Shown: positions 44,163 to 52,924 of the stretch, in pieces
Position numbering within the stretch: the stretch's first letter is position 1
Layout of the letters: every line of letters begins with the position of its first letter
Assembly: GCF_001559075.2 (NCBI RefSeq)
Contig: NZ_CP014015.2
Span: 4,840,720 to 4,904,719, forward strand
Direction of reading: 5' to 3'
DNA length: 64,000 bases
DNA from: Citrobacter amalonaticus
Lineage (GTDB): Bacteria > Pseudomonadota > Gammaproteobacteria > Enterobacterales > Enterobacteriaceae
Notes under the pieces: model-generated
Seen by the model: only the letters and a program-made list of their open reading frames with translations
The model's database searches: none
Told to the model about the DNA's origin: nothing
Translations under genes and position numbers: made by a program

Positions 44163-44249
44163 AAAAATCCCGACCCTGACGGGTCGGGATGAAACTTGCT
44201 TATGCAAGAAGCACTTGAAAATTCGTTACACCAGGAAATCTGATGTACG
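44163..44249 (-). ncRNA. dsrA: Small regulatory RNA DsrA
   Basis: About 87 bases on the minus strand matching E. coli DsrA in order: ACATCAGATTTCCTGGTGTA (the first stem, which pairs with the rpoS leader), CAAGTGCTTCTTGC with AAGCAAG (hns-pairing stem) and a terminator CCCGACC/GGTCGGG with a T-run. With Hfq it activates rpoS and represses hns translation. The linker between the first two stems is slightly shorter in T residues than in K-12. Confidence 0.93.
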
Positions 44250-44253
44250 CTAA

Positions 44254-44282
44254 ACCTTATCTGCAATTTTTTTGCATGACAA
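44254..44282 (-). promoter_or_regulatory. dsrA promoter
   Basis: Minus strand: TTGTCA (44282-44277) and TAAGGT (44259-44254) separated by 17 bases, ending about five bases before the DsrA 5' end. E. coli dsrA is transcribed more at low temperature from a promoter in the same place. Confidence 0.72.
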
Positions 44283-44441
44283 GCAAATATTTTTCAGACA
44301 AATGATTAATCCTTCTAATGGTTAGGGCGGACCGGGTGACAGCGCTCATGATGACGGGATCGATCCCATTCTCCTTTCAGGCTAAAAAACCTGTTTTTAG
44401 GATTTATCCAGAATACGGCGACTCACGTGACAGGAATAAAA

Positions 44442-45257
44442 ATGCTTTCACTCGACGCTCCACTGCTGATTTTTACCGATCTGGATGGCACTTTGCTGGA
44501 CAGTCACACCTATGACTGGCAACCCGCTGCCGCCTGGCTCGCCCGACTGCGGGAGAAAAATATTCCGCTGATCCTGTGCAGCAGCAAAACGGCAGCGGAA
44601 ATGCTGCATATCCAGAAGTTGCTCGGCTTACAGGGACTGCCGCTGATCGCTGAGAATGGCGCCGTGGTTGAACTGGACAGCCGTTGGCAGACGCACCCTG
44701 ACTTCCCGCGTCAGATAGCCGGCGCCTCGCAGGCTGAAATTAGCGCCGTAATTAACAAACTTCGTACCCGCTCCTCGTTTAAATTCACGACGTTTGATGA
44801 TGTCGATGAGTCCACCATCGCCGAGTGGACTGGCCTGACGCATGCTCAGGCCAGCTTAACGCGCCTGCATGAAGCCTCAGTCACGCTGATCTGGCGCGAC
44901 AGCGACGAGCGTATGGCCGACTTCGCCCGACAGCTAAACGACCTGGGATTACAGTTTGTCCACGGCGCTCGCTTCTGGCATGTCCTGGATGCCGCCTCAG
45001 GAAAAGACCATGCGGCAAACGGGCTGATTGATCTCTATCAGCGACAGTGGAAACGACGTCCAGTCACCATCGGACTGGGCGATGGCCCAAACGACGCCCC
45101 GCTGCTTGAGGCGATGGATTATGCGGTGATCGTCAAAGGACTGAGTCGTGAAGGGGTGGTTTTACGCCCCGACAGCACCGTGCAGGTTTACCGCACACAG
45201 CGTGAGGGGCCGGAAGGCTGGGACGAAGGCATGACCCACTTTTTCGCCACACCTTAG
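44442..45257 (+). CDS. yedP: Mannosyl-3-phosphoglycerate phosphatase-related HAD hydrolase YedP
   Basis: A 271-residue HAD-superfamily (Cof/MPGP) phosphatase. Motif I DLDGTLLDS is at about 14-22, motif II CSSKTAAE, motif IV GLGDGPNDAPLL near 213-224. Annotated by family as mannosyl-3-phosphoglycerate phosphatase, but enterobacteria do not make that solute, so the substrate is uncertain. ATG 44442 is preceded by CAGGAATAAA. Ends four bases into the dgcQ stop on the other strand. Confidence 0.92.
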   Translation: MLSLDAPLLIFTDLDGTLLDSHTYDWQPAAAWLARLREKNIPLILCSSKTAAEMLHIQKLLGLQGLPLIAENGAVVELDSRWQTHPDFPRQIAGASQAEISAVINKLRTRSSFKFTTFDDVDESTIAEWTGLTHAQASLTRLHEASVTLIWRDSDERMADFARQLNDLGLQFVHGARFWHVLDAASGKDHAANGLIDLYQRQWKRRPVTIGLGDGPNDAPLLEAMDYAVIVKGLSREGVVLRPDSTVQVYRTQREGPEGWDEGMTHFFATP

Positions 45258-46948
45258 CCTTTATCCGTGACACAAACCCGGTTACGTCCCGCCTGTTTTG
45301 CCAGGTAAAGTCTGCGGTCTGCGAGTGACTGGAGCTGCTCAAAATCGTAGTCCCCGGTCTCCTGGGTGCTGCTCACCCCGAGTGAGGCGCTAATCCGCAA
45401 TGTGGCGCTTTTCGCCACCAGAATCTCTTTCTCATTCAGCCGCTGGCGGATGCGCTCAGCTATCTGCTCCGCCTGCGCCAGAGAAGTTTCCGGCAGGACC
45501 ACACAGAACTCCTCCCCGCCGACTCGACCCGCCACATCATAAGTACGCAATGTCCCGCTGATTAAGCCTGCGGCATGTGTTAACACCCGATCCCCGGCCT
45601 GGTGACCAAAGCGATCATTGATACTTTTGAAGTGGTCCAGATCGATCTGAATAACCGACAGCGGTTGTTTTTGCGTTCGGCAACGCTGAGTCAGGTGCCT
45701 GGCTTTTTCAAACAGCGCGCCGCGGTTATATAAGCGGGTCAGCGTATCGTGCCAGGCCTGCCACTGGAGTGAACTTTGCAGCACAAACATATTGCTGACC
45801 ATATGGCGGATTACCACCCAGGAGATGATCAGCATCGCGGTGAACAGCGCCCACAGTAACGCCAGCGCAATACTGATGCTGCCGAAATCGCCCTGTACCC
45901 CTTCGCTTAAGGTATGTACCCGCACCAGTACGCCATCAAAATGGTCCAGACGTTGCCAACTGATGTAACGGCTCCCCATGCGCAAACCGCCTACGGTATC
46001 CTGCTCGATATCGTGCGCGAGCATCGCCAGTTCGCGCTCATCAAAGGTGTTCGCGTTTCTCAATTCCGGCGTGGAACCGGCCAGCAGCTTCAGTTTGCTG
46101 TCATAGAGTTGATACTCCCCTTCCACGTCCTTATCGATGGCTTCATCCATAAACCGTTCGACAGCCGAAACGGGGATGGTCATCGCCAGCACACCAAGCC
46201 AGTAAAAGTGATTATCCAGCGGTACGCTAACGGTCACGCGCTGCTGCTCGTAAGGGAGATCGGGTGACGGCGAGGTGAACCAGCGCACGCCGCGCATGCG
46301 GTTGTTACGCTGCGACTGCCCGGTAAACCAGGGCTGGATCACGTAGTCGTAGTAGCGGGTAGTAATGTCGCTGGAGAGCGATGTCGGCAATGTGGAGACG
46401 TAAAAGCCCGCGCGCGAGACGTACATCGCCTGTTGCGACATTGATGTGCGGGTGATCGCTAAACGTAGCAGATAGCCCACTTCCAGCGCGGCGGTCAGCT
46501 CGTTATCCAGCGATTGATCGTCACGCGAGAGCAACTGAGTTTGACTGACAAACGAATCAGAAACGCCATTCAGCGGCAGCGTCCGTCGCTTATCCAGCTC
46601 AAGCTGCCAGACGCGCGAATGGCGCAACTGCTCAAAATGGGTCACAGCATCTTTTAAGACCGAAAATCCCAGCGGGGTGACCAGCGCCTCATGCATTCCG
46701 TCACGCAGAAACAGCAGCTTATCGACGTTGAATTGCAGTTGCTTGTCGAGCGCGTTGGCAACATTTTCCAGATGATTGCGCTGGCTGGAGATATAGGCGT
46801 CTTCCAGAACGACCACTTCCCGCCAGGTCAGAAGCGTCGAAAAAATCATGACAATCAGAAAGCAGAGATTCACGACGTGGCCAGGGCCGAGTCGCCGCGC
46901 CAACGTTTTCAGCCAGCCCCAGTTTTCCATCGTTGCTTCGTGCGGCAC
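45254..46948 (-). CDS. dgcQ: Diguanylate cyclase DgcQ (YedQ)
   Basis: Makes cyclic di-GMP from two GTP, promoting cellulose/biofilm formation. It has 564 residues from GTG 46948, equal to E. coli YedQ. Two membrane spans (about 25-45 and 355-380) bracket a periplasmic CHASE7-like sensor. The GGDEF domain carries GGEEF at 477-481, and an RxxD inhibitory I-site lies exactly five residues before it (RTYD), so product inhibition is expected. Convergent with yedP. Confidence 0.94.
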   Translation of the reverse strand: MPHEATMENWGWLKTLARRLGPGHVVNLCFLIVMIFSTLLTWREVVVLEDAYISSQRNHLENVANALDKQLQFNVDKLLFLRDGMHEALVTPLGFSVLKDAVTHFEQLRHSRVWQLELDKRRTLPLNGVSDSFVSQTQLLSRDDQSLDNELTAALEVGYLLRLAITRTSMSQQAMYVSRAGFYVSTLPTSLSSDITTRYYDYVIQPWFTGQSQRNNRMRGVRWFTSPSPDLPYEQQRVTVSVPLDNHFYWLGVLAMTIPVSAVERFMDEAIDKDVEGEYQLYDSKLKLLAGSTPELRNANTFDERELAMLAHDIEQDTVGGLRMGSRYISWQRLDHFDGVLVRVHTLSEGVQGDFGSISIALALLWALFTAMLIISWVVIRHMVSNMFVLQSSLQWQAWHDTLTRLYNRGALFEKARHLTQRCRTQKQPLSVIQIDLDHFKSINDRFGHQAGDRVLTHAAGLISGTLRTYDVAGRVGGEEFCVVLPETSLAQAEQIAERIRQRLNEKEILVAKSATLRISASLGVSSTQETGDYDFEQLQSLADRRLYLAKQAGRNRVCVTDKG

Positions 46949-47035
46949 TCTGCCCACTCCCTACTCTTTATTGCTTTCCTAATCCTGGCATAACGCAGTA
47001 CGTTACGTATTGTTGCCGTCACGCTTTTTTTTAAG

Positions 47036-47063
47036 AAAACGCCCGACATCTGCCGGGCGTTTT
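47036..47063 (-). terminator. Terminator of yodC
   Basis: Ten-base-pair stem AAAACGCCCG/CGGGCGTTTT with a TA-poor loop, directly after the yodC stop. On the minus strand it is followed by TTTTC. Confidence 0.82.
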
Positions 47064-47067
47064 GTCA

Positions 47068-47250
47068 TCAGGCTTCTTCACACAGTCTACAGGTATCGCC
47101 AGCGACGAGTTCATACTCATGGAATGCTTCTCGCTTGACGCCAAACCCATCATACCACCGACACTCCACCATACCGCTGGAATAGCCGGTGACAATCATG
47201 CGCGGACCGCCCTCTTTCACAGTCACTTCCTCACTGACCCAAAAAACCAT
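47068..47250 (-). CDS. yodC: DUF2158 family protein YodC
   Basis: A 60-residue protein matching E. coli YodC (VSEEVTVKEGGPRMIVTGY), a small beta-rich domain of unknown role. The C-terminal end has two Cys residues in CRLCEE. Strong GGAGGT before the ATG. Confidence 0.92.
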   Translation of the reverse strand: MVFWVSEEVTVKEGGPRMIVTGYSSGMVECRWYDGFGVKREAFHEYELVAGDTCRLCEEA

Positions 47251-47325
47251 GTTACCTCCTGTATCCAGTGAACGTTTTCACCTTAGACGAGGATGTCCGG
47301 TTTTGCGTCATTCTGAGGAAGACTT

Positions 47326-48237
47326 TTAGTGCGCAACCCCGCGCATTCTGGCAACGGCTTTCACCAGCAGCACGACGATGGCGCCGATAATGAACCCCAA
47401 TACCAGATTCAGCAGCGTCGGTAAAATCAACGCCACTACGGCATTTTGCTGCCGGGCAAACTGTTCAATGGCATGATGCAACGGCGCAATGCCGTGTACC
47501 ACAATCCCACCGCCCACCAGGAACATAGCCAGCGTACCCACCACCGACAGTGATTTCATCAGCCACGGCGCGACAACCAGCAATCCTTTCCCTAATGCCT
47601 GCGCCAGCAGGCTGGTTTTTTCTGCCAGCCAGTAACCCATATCATCCAGCTTAACGATAAGCCCGACCAGACCATAAACGCCAATGGTCACCACCAGTGC
47701 GATGCCTGACAAAACCAGCACCTGGTTGAGCAACGGCGCCTCGGCCACAATCCCGAGCGTGATCGCCACGATCTCTGCCGAGAGTATAAAGTCGGTTCGC
47801 ACTGCGCCTTTGATTTTATCTTTCTCAAACGCCAGCGGATCCTGCGCCGCCAGCGCTTCCAGCCGCCGCTGTCGCTCGGCGGGATCTTCTTTGTGTTTTC
47901 GCGATTCGAGGGTGTGCAGGACTTTCTCCACGCCTTCAAAACAGAGGAAGGCGCCGCCAATCATCAACAACGGCGTAATCGCCCAGGGAATAAAGGCGCT
48001 GATAAGTAACGCCAGCGGCACCAGGATCACTTTGTTGACCAGCGAGCCTTTCGCTACGCTCCAGACCACCGGTAATTCACGATTCGCTCTTACTCCCGTC
48101 ACCTGCTGCGCGTTAAGCGACAGATCATCTCCCAGTACGCCAGCGGTTTTCTTCGCGGCCAGTTTGCCCATCATCGAGATGTCATCCAACAACGTGGCGA
48201 TATCATCGAGCAAAGTCAGTAAACTACTTCCTGCCAA
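47326..48237 (-). CDS. yedI: DUF808 inner-membrane protein YedI
   Basis: A 303-residue membrane protein with about six hydrophobic segments, function unknown. It starts at TTG 48237 (MAGSSLLTLLDDIATLLDD), as the conserved N-terminus requires, with GAGGGAA nine bases upstream. Divergent from yedA across 176 bases. Confidence 0.92.
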   Translation of the reverse strand: MAGSSLLTLLDDIATLLDDISMMGKLAAKKTAGVLGDDLSLNAQQVTGVRANRELPVVWSVAKGSLVNKVILVPLALLISAFIPWAITPLLMIGGAFLCFEGVEKVLHTLESRKHKEDPAERQRRLEALAAQDPLAFEKDKIKGAVRTDFILSAEIVAITLGIVAEAPLLNQVLVLSGIALVVTIGVYGLVGLIVKLDDMGYWLAEKTSLLAQALGKGLLVVAPWLMKSLSVVGTLAMFLVGGGIVVHGIAPLHHAIEQFARQQNAVVALILPTLLNLVLGFIIGAIVVLLVKAVARMRGVAH

Positions 48238-48413
48238 AATTATTCCCTCATTTTTTTTTCTTGAAGCGTTAAGTATGGAGTAAAACGCACGAGGCTGAAA
48301 CTGACGTTATTCGTCAACATTTTTCTAACAATACAGGTGAATTATATCGCTCGCCAGCCCGATAGTTTTCGCGTTTACTATGTCGCTGGTTAGCGTTTCT
48401 TACGTGAGGGATT

Positions 48414-49334
48414 ATGCGTTTCAGGCAGTTGTTACCGCTTTTCAGCGCGCTGTTCGCGCTGTATATCATCTGGGGTTCTACCTATTTCGTCATCCGTATC
48501 GGTGTGGAGAGTTGGCCGCCGCTGATGATGGCTGGCGTGCGCTTTCTCACCGCCGGGGGACTGTTAACCGCCTTTTTACTGCTGCGCGGCCATAAACTGC
48601 CGCCGCTTCGTCCTCTGCTTAACGCGGCGCTGATTGGGATTTTGCTGCTGGCCGTCGGCAACGGTCTGGTCACCGTGGCGGAGCATCAAAACGTCCCTTC
48701 CGGTATCGCTGCGGTCGTGGTGGCGACGGTGCCGCTATTCACCCTGTGCTTCAGCCATTTCTTTGGCATTAAAACCCGCAAGCTCGAGTGGCTGGGGATT
48801 GCGATTGGGCTGGCGGGGATCGTGATGCTTAACAGCGGCGGTAATCTGAGCGGTAATCCGTGGGGCGCGATATTAATTCTGATCGGTTCGATCAGTTGGG
48901 CGTTTGGCTCCGTCTACGGTTCTCGTATTACGCTGCCGGTGGGGATGATGGCAGGCGCAATAGAGATGCTCGCCGCCGGGATCGTACTGATGTGTGCCTC
49001 ACTGCTCAGCGGTGAAAAGTTGACTGCGCTACCGTCGCTGTCAGGCTTCCTGGCGGTCGGTTACCTGGCGTTATTTGGTTCCATCATTGCCATCAACGCC
49101 TATATGTATTTGATCCGTAACGTCAGCCCCGCGCTGGCAACCAGTTATGCCTATGTGAACCCGGTCGTTGCGGTGTTGCTGGGGACAGGACTGGGAGGTG
49201 AACGTCTGGCGCCGATTGAATGGCTGGCGCTGGGGGTCATCGTCTTTGCGGTCGTTCTGGTCACGTTGGGGAAATACCTTTTCCCGGCCAAACCGATGCC
49301 TGACGCGGTGGAAAACAAAAAGACGTTACAGTAA
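48414..49334 (+). CDS. yedA: EamA/DMT family exporter YedA
   Basis: A 306-residue inner-membrane protein with ten spans from two EamA repeats; the N-terminal YIIWGSTYFVIRIGVE motif is typical. E. coli YedA is an amino-acid or metabolite exporter of unclear substrate. Ends nine bases into the vsr coding region on the opposite strand. Confidence 0.94.
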   Translation: MRFRQLLPLFSALFALYIIWGSTYFVIRIGVESWPPLMMAGVRFLTAGGLLTAFLLLRGHKLPPLRPLLNAALIGILLLAVGNGLVTVAEHQNVPSGIAAVVVATVPLFTLCFSHFFGIKTRKLEWLGIAIGLAGIVMLNSGGNLSGNPWGAILILIGSISWAFGSVYGSRITLPVGMMAGAIEMLAAGIVLMCASLLSGEKLTALPSLSGFLAVGYLALFGSIIAINAYMYLIRNVSPALATSYAYVNPVVAVLLGTGLGGERLAPIEWLALGVIVFAVVLVTLGKYLFPAKPMPDAVENKKTLQ

Positions 49335-49793
49335 ATGCATCCCTTGAGTGTCGATCTGCGCGGGCGCGCCACCGCCGCAGATCCACTCTTCAAGACGTTC
49401 TGACAGCGCGGCGTCGCTAAGCTTCTCCCGTCCGCGCAGCGCACATTCCCAGACAATCAGCACTCGCCAGCCCAGTTCCTGCAAATGCTGGATATCGCGG
49501 CGATCGCGCACCACGTTTTTACCAATCTTATCCAGCCAGAAATCGGTGCGCGTAGCTGGCACTTTAAACAGGTAGCAATGATGGTGGTGCCAGAAACAGC
49601 CGTGGGTAAAAATGACGCAACGATACTCATCCACTACAAAATCGGGACGTCCGGGTAGCGAAGCATCCTGAACGCGATAGTCCAGCCCCTGCTCCGCCAG
49701 CAGACCCGCAAGCCGTTTTTCGATAGCCGTATCGCGGGTCGCGATGGCCCGCATGTTTTTACTGCGCGTTGCCTTATCGTGAACGTCCGCCAT
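49326..49793 (-). CDS. vsr: Very short patch repair endonuclease Vsr
   Basis: Nicks 5' to the T of T:G mismatches that arise when 5-methylcytosine made by Dcm deaminates. It has 155 residues (E. coli 156). The catalytic and zinc segments are present: RPDFVVDEYRCVIF (Asp) and HGCFWHHHHCY. The start ATG 49793 lies inside dcm, overlapping its end by 20 bases in another frame. Confidence 0.96.
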   Translation of the reverse strand: MADVHDKATRSKNMRAIATRDTAIEKRLAGLLAEQGLDYRVQDASLPGRPDFVVDEYRCVIFTHGCFWHHHHCYLFKVPATRTDFWLDKIGKNVVRDRRDIQHLQELGWRVLIVWECALRGREKLSDAALSERLEEWICGGGAPAQIDTQGMHLL

Positions 49794-51207
49794 GAGCGCT
49801 CTCTTGCAGCCGTAACGCAACCGCCGCGTTAATTTTCTCTTCCAGCAATTTCGCCACGGCGGCAAACGCGGGCACGACCACCGAGTTACCAAACTGGCGA
49901 TAAGCCTGGGTGTCAGAAACGGGGATACGGAACTGGTATCCCTGCGGCGACTCGAAGCCCATCAGTCGCGCACACTCTCTCGGCGTCAGGCGACGCGGAC
50001 GATGCTGCTGATTTTGCGGATCGTCGAAATTCACTTCCCCGGCGGCAAAATCCCAGCCGCGGTCGATCAGAATTTCAGCGCCATCTTTGTAATAGCGTGC
50101 GGAAAGCGTACGCGTCACGCTGTTCGGATTCGCGGGATCGACCATGCCGTAGCCAAAACCGTTACCTTTCGCCTGGTGTTTTTTCGCGTAGCGGTAGAGA
50201 TATTTCCACAATACAGGCGTCAGCACATATTTGGCTTCTACCACGGGTTCCAGTAATTCCGCCAGTGTCGTCCGCCGCTGCGGATAACGCGTGCTGATAT
50301 TACGCAGGGTAAAGTCGCGCTTCAGGTTCAGATCGCGACGAAACCCGACCAGCACGATGCGTTCCCGGTGTTGTGGCAAAAAATGTTTGCCATCGATGAT
50401 TTTCGGATCGTCCGGGCCATTATCCCCGGCATCAGCGACGTCATAGCCCAGCTCATCCAGCGTCTGCATAATAATACGGAACGTTTTGCCCTGATCGTGA
50501 CTCTTCAGATTTTTCACGTTTTCCAGAACAAAAATCGGTGGGCGGCGGGCGTCGATGATACGCACAACGTCAAAAAACAGTGTGCCCTGAGTATCGCAGG
50601 CAAAACCGTGGGCGCGTCCCAGCGCATTTTTCTTCGACACCCCGGCAAGGGAAAACGGCTGGCACGGGAACCCTGCCAGCAGAACATCATGTTGCGGCAC
50701 ATGCTGGCGAATATGGTCTGCCGCCTGACTGTCGCTGACGCCTTCGCGATGGCTGAGCGTGATATCGCGAATGTCTTCATTAAAGTGGTGGCTGACCGGG
50801 TCGCAGTAATAGTTAGCTTTATAGGTGCGCACCGCATGTTTGTTCCACTCGCTGGTAAACACGCACTGCCCGCCTATCGCCTCAAATCCGCGACGGATAC
50901 CGCCAATACCGGCAAAGAGATCGATAAACCGGAAGGCATAGTGCGGATGGTGCGCTGGCGGCGTGGGCAGCAGGGTACGCAAAGACGCCGACTCTCGTTC
51001 GCTTAATCGATGCCATGCGGAGGCATTCGCCACCACACGCTTTAAAATGGCCGGACTCCAGTGGTTCTCGCCGATTCCATTCAGATGAGCCACCAGCGTC
51101 TTAACATCATAAATTTCCAACAATTTCGCCAATAGCGCCTGCGCAACGTCTGCATTGCTGTCTGTTGCGGGAACCAGCGAACCTGTTACTGAAAGATTGT
51201 GCTGCAT
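49774..51207 (-). CDS. dcm: DNA cytosine methyltransferase Dcm
   Basis: Methylates the inner C of CCWGG. It has 477 residues (E. coli 472; the extra five are near the variable N-terminus). Motif I FIDLFAGIGG at 94-103, motif IV GFPCQPFS with catalytic Cys182, motif VI VLENVKNL, motif VIII QHRERIVLVGF and motif X QFGNSVVVP are all intact. Solitary methylase, with vsr downstream repairing its mutagenic side effect. Confidence 0.97.
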   Translation of the reverse strand: MQHNLSVTGSLVPATDSNADVAQALLAKLLEIYDVKTLVAHLNGIGENHWSPAILKRVVANASAWHRLSERESASLRTLLPTPPAHHPHYAFRFIDLFAGIGGIRRGFEAIGGQCVFTSEWNKHAVRTYKANYYCDPVSHHFNEDIRDITLSHREGVSDSQAADHIRQHVPQHDVLLAGFPCQPFSLAGVSKKNALGRAHGFACDTQGTLFFDVVRIIDARRPPIFVLENVKNLKSHDQGKTFRIIMQTLDELGYDVADAGDNGPDDPKIIDGKHFLPQHRERIVLVGFRRDLNLKRDFTLRNISTRYPQRRTTLAELLEPVVEAKYVLTPVLWKYLYRYAKKHQAKGNGFGYGMVDPANPNSVTRTLSARYYKDGAEILIDRGWDFAAGEVNFDDPQNQQHRPRRLTPRECARLMGFESPQGYQFRIPVSDTQAYRQFGNSVVVPAFAAVAKLLEEKINAAVALRLQESAHGGRSR

Positions 51208-51257
51208 ATCGTTAACCGACCAAAAAAGAGTGGCGTCAGGTTAACATAAAATTCGCC

Positions 51258-51956
51258 TCACGAGTGGCTGGGACTAAACGTGCGAATCACCGCCGGATCG
51301 ACAGATTCGTACTCCCCTTTTAGCTCCGCGCTCAGTTTTGCCATGTAGTTCACCAGGAACCCGGCATTATGCCGGGCCAGTTCCCGACCACGTTCGGTTT
51401 GCATGGTGTCGGGCAACGCCAGTAATTTGGTCTGAAAGTGATCGAGGGCGAACTGTTTATCGTTGAGCGCTCGCCGCTCGGCAAAGGGATCTTCACCATC
51501 AAAAAGCGCCACGCCTAACGCGCCGGAAACCGCAAAGACGCGCGCCAGCCCAATCGCCCCCAGCGCTTCAAGCCTGTCAGCATCCTGAACGATTTTCGCT
51601 TCCAGAGTGAGGGGGGCAATATTTGCGCTAAAACTGTGGGCTTCAATCGCATGACAAACCGACGCCAGTCGCGACTCGGGGAAAGCGGGAAAATCACGGA
51701 TGAGGATACGGCGGGTTTCTGCGGCAGCCAGGATCGACGAGCGATGACGATCCGGATGATTTTTGGCAAGGCTGACAATGTCATGAAAATAACACGCGGT
51801 CAGCACGACCAGCCCATCGACCGCCTGCCCGTCCATTAACTGCCGGGACGTCGCCCAGACGCGGCGGAAGTGAAAAATATCATGCGCGGCGTCCTGCCGG
51901 GTGTGATGGTTGCATAGCCATGCTTCAAATTGTGATTGCCAGTGCTGAAGATCCAC
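51258..51956 (-). CDS. yedJ: HD-domain phosphohydrolase YedJ
   Basis: A 232-residue HD-superfamily protein (E. coli 231). Metal ligands are visible as HDIFHFRRVW (N-terminal His), YFHDI (HD pair) and IVQDADRLEALGAIG. Expected to cleave phosphate esters; the substrate is unknown. 50 bases upstream of dcm's stop-to-start boundary on the same strand but probably a separate unit. Confidence 0.93.
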   Translation of the reverse strand: MDLQHWQSQFEAWLCNHHTRQDAAHDIFHFRRVWATSRQLMDGQAVDGLVVLTACYFHDIVSLAKNHPDRHRSSILAAAETRRILIRDFPAFPESRLASVCHAIEAHSFSANIAPLTLEAKIVQDADRLEALGAIGLARVFAVSGALGVALFDGEDPFAERRALNDKQFALDHFQTKLLALPDTMQTERGRELARHNAGFLVNYMAKLSAELKGEYESVDPAVIRTFSPSHS

Positions 51957-52008
51957 AGTGCCTCCCGTACGTTAAGAAAGGCTACAGTAGCAAGTTTCTC
52001 CGACGTCT

Positions 52009-52278
52009 TCACGTAGGCTGACGGCGCGGGCGCGTATACCAGGCGATGCCGCCGAGAATCAGCCCCACCAGCCCAAGAACCAGAAAACCCAGCAGAGCCC
52101 CTATCCATTTTCCACTGGTTGAGCCAAGCGAACTTTCAAATCCGGCAACCGGAATTGACTGGATGTGGCCGATCACCCACGCATAGCGAAGCATGGCCCA
52201 GGCAAAATAGACGCAGAAAGCGTAAAACACCCACAATGCCAGTTTACCGCCCAGACTCCGCGTTGCTCTTTCTTCCAT
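52009..52278 (-). CDS. yedR: Inner-membrane protein YedR
   Basis: A small two-span membrane protein, 89 residues from ATG 52278 (MEERATRSLG). Alternative starts at TTG 52287, which is better spaced from GGAG, or ATG 52299 would add 3 or 7 residues, so the start is uncertain. Spans lie near 12-35 and 60-85. E. coli YedR is annotated longer at the N-terminus. Function unknown. Confidence 0.8.
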   Translation of the reverse strand: MEERATRSLGGKLALWVFYAFCVYFAWAMLRYAWVIGHIQSIPVAGFESSLGSTSGKWIGALLGFLVLGLVGLILGGIAWYTRPRRQPT

Positions 52279-52924
52279 ACTGCTCAAAGGAAACTCCATT
52301 TTTGTGATGTAACTCGAAAGGTTTTTTTGCTCTTTTTTGTGATTATAGTCACATTTTTCTGTTCTGTGCGTCACAATATAGCCATCAACCATTGATTTTG
52401 CAGATGTATTGATCCAGGGCAATTTTAGTTATGTCACGGAACCTCCTGTTATTTCCGCTTATTTTCAGAACTCTCCAGACTTCCGTTTATTGACTCATAT
52501 CGTAAATAAATAAAACGCCCCCCCATTAGTCCGGTTTCTGTTTTATATTAATCATGGCACTATGCACGTGTCATTAGCCTTTTTATTGTTAAATTATTTA
52601 TTTTTTATAACCGGCATTTATGCCGGTTATTTATTATCAAATCCGGTAAACAGGTACGGTTATCACCTGAAAAACATTCAAACAATAAATATCAACATAA
52701 CAATCATAACTAATTGACATTGAATCATATAAATCATGAATGTATTTTATGTTGATCATATAAAATGAATTATAAACACTCACAAAGAAATATTTTGAAA
52801 TATTTAAAATACAATTGTTACATGTTACTTTTAAAATAAAATGAACTCTATGGAATAGTATCCAACGTGTTCTTCTAGAAAGAAGAGCTTATTCACGTGA
52901 ATTATTATCATAAGGGAATACATA
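52279..52924. other. AT-rich gap between yedR and the ompS1-type porin
   Basis: About 650 bases, strongly AT-rich, a pattern expected of an H-NS-silenced control region; Salmonella ompS1 is under H-NS, OmpR and LeuO. It holds a candidate sRNA (separate entry). A ribosome site TAAGGGAA precedes the porin ATG. OmpR boxes could not be placed by eye. Confidence 0.5.
52556..52636 (+). ncRNA. rseX: Candidate RseX-like sRNA
   Basis: In E. coli, the sRNA RseX (about 91 nt, targets ompA and ompC) is encoded between yedR and yedS. Here the same gap contains a perfect inverted repeat ATAACCGGCA/TGCCGGTTAT (52607-52630) followed by a T-rich stretch, and an upstream TATATT at 52544-52549. This would give an RNA of about 80-90 bases. 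I could not align it base by base to E. coli RseX from memory, so the call rests on position and terminator. Confidence 0.42.
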
